Positions 5,651 through 5,867 of a stretch of 5,867 bases of DNA are shown here, piece after piece (the first letter of the stretch is position 1; the number at the start of each line of letters is the position of its first letter). The stretch covers positions 1 to 5,867 of the forward strand of contig DATBGS010000088.1 in assembly GCA_036557885.1 (NCBI GenBank), written 5' to 3'. The notes below the pieces were generated by a model. It was given only the letters and a program-made list of their open reading frames with translations. It did not search any database and had not been told where the DNA came from. A program made the translations under genes and the position numbers. Source of the stretch: DATBGS01 sp036557885. GTDB taxonomy: Bacteria > Chloroflexota > Ktedonobacteria > Ktedonobacterales > DATBGS01.

Positions 5651-5828
5651 GGAAAAAGAACCGTTGAAACGTACCACTATCTATATCGCACCTTCCCTCC
5701 AAGAAGCAATACGCCTTCTTGCTCGTCAGCATAAGCGCTCCTTCACCGGTGAACTCTTATGGGCGCTCGAGCAGTATGTGCAACAGCAAAAAAGGGAGCA
5801 AGGGAGGGACACGGATGCAACTCGTTGA
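5649..5828 (+). CDS. Ribbon-helix-helix (CopG/Arc-type) DNA-binding protein
   Basis: This 59-aa protein has the RHH layout: a short beta-strand near the N-terminus (KRTTIYI, residues 7-13) that would pair in a dimer and enter the major groove, helix A (SLQEAIRLLARQHKRS, residues 16-31), and helix B after a turn (FTGELLWALEQYVQQQ, 32-47), followed by a charged tail. RHH proteins are repressors or antitoxins that bind short dyads. ATG 5649 is the only usable start: an in-frame TGA lies at 5634-5636 and no other start codon falls between. There is no Shine-Dalgarno, consistent with the promoter placing transcription start on the ATG. Its 3' end overlaps the TnpB-like gene by 14 nt in a different frame, which implies co-transcription and translational coupling. 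Likely role (inference): autorepressor of the RHH-tnpB unit. Confidence 0.85.
   Translation: MEKEPLKRTTIYIAPSLQEAIRLLARQHKRSFTGELLWALEQYVQQQKREQGRDTDATR
5802..5807 (+). promoter_or_regulatory. Ribosome binding site of the TnpB-like gene
   Basis: GGGAGG lies 7 bases before ATG 5815, inside the 3' end of the RHH coding sequence. It fixes the start of the next gene and contrasts with the absence of such a site for the RHH gene. Confidence 0.7.
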
Positions 5829-5867
5829 ACAGCATGTCATCGCCCGTCGTGACCCACGCTTCGCACT
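5815..5867 (+). CDS. tnpB: Partial TnpB / IS605 OrfB-family gene (N-terminus only)
   Basis: The visible peptide is MQLVEQHVIARRDPRFA, cut by the window edge. It matches the N-terminal style of IS605 OrfB/TnpB proteins of the type that begin with a xLVEQHxI segment followed by a charged stretch, before the conserved region containing FASKNLYN. TnpB proteins are RNA-guided DNA nucleases with a RuvC domain and a guide (omega) RNA usually encoded at the 3' end of the gene. The catalytic region, zinc finger and omega RNA all lie outside the window, so activity cannot be judged. A strong ribosome site and the 14-nt overlap with the RHH gene support the start. Only 17 residues are seen, so the family call is tentative. 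Confidence 0.6.
   Translation, partial: MQLVEQHVIARRDPRFA

Overview
The window reads as mobile-element-rich accessory DNA from a moderately GC-rich, free-living bacterium. My best guess is a Ktedonobacteria-like member of the Chloroflexota, because of the density of insertion sequences and repeats, the eukaryote-like soluble P450 and the style of the TnpB N-terminus. That assignment is a low-confidence impression; no marker gene is present.

Layout. (1) 1-1449 is a complete IS4-family, Tn5/IS50-like insertion sequence with perfect 19-bp terminal inverted repeats. Its transposase keeps the D-D-E residues but carries a one-base frameshift near 258. (2) 1450-1929 has no gene; it holds an extra near-copy of the IS terminal repeat (1591-1604) and a hairpin. 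(3) 1930-3354 encodes a complete soluble cytochrome P450 with all hallmark motifs, followed at once by a long G.U-rich hairpin (3363-3407). (4) 3500-3835 on the minus strand is the eroded C-terminus of an IS110-family transposase with three frameshifts. (5) 3836-4968 has no supportable gene but is rich in structure: a perfect 24-bp-stem hairpin (4113-4164), an inverted repeat (4457-4489), a tandem array of eight dyad-symmetric units (4511-4646) and a bulged hairpin (4719-4762). (6) From about 4969 the sequence becomes less GC-rich and holds an extended -10 promoter, a structured leader and an unrecognised 160-aa gene (5135-5617). (7) The right edge has a compact promoter, a 59-aa ribbon-helix-helix (RHH) protein (5649-5828) and, overlapping it by 14 nt, the first 17 codons of what looks like an IS605 OrfB/TnpB RNA-guided nuclease gene (from 5815).

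How the parts relate. The P450 stands alone, with no redox partner in view. The strongest candidate for an under-described system is the right-edge unit: an RHH repressor-like gene translationally linked to tnpB, apparently read from a leaderless promoter whose elements lie inside a dyad that the RHH protein could bind. The 160-aa gene may have been cut short by arrival of that unit, because its stop codon overlaps a TTGAT pentamer at the presumed left border.
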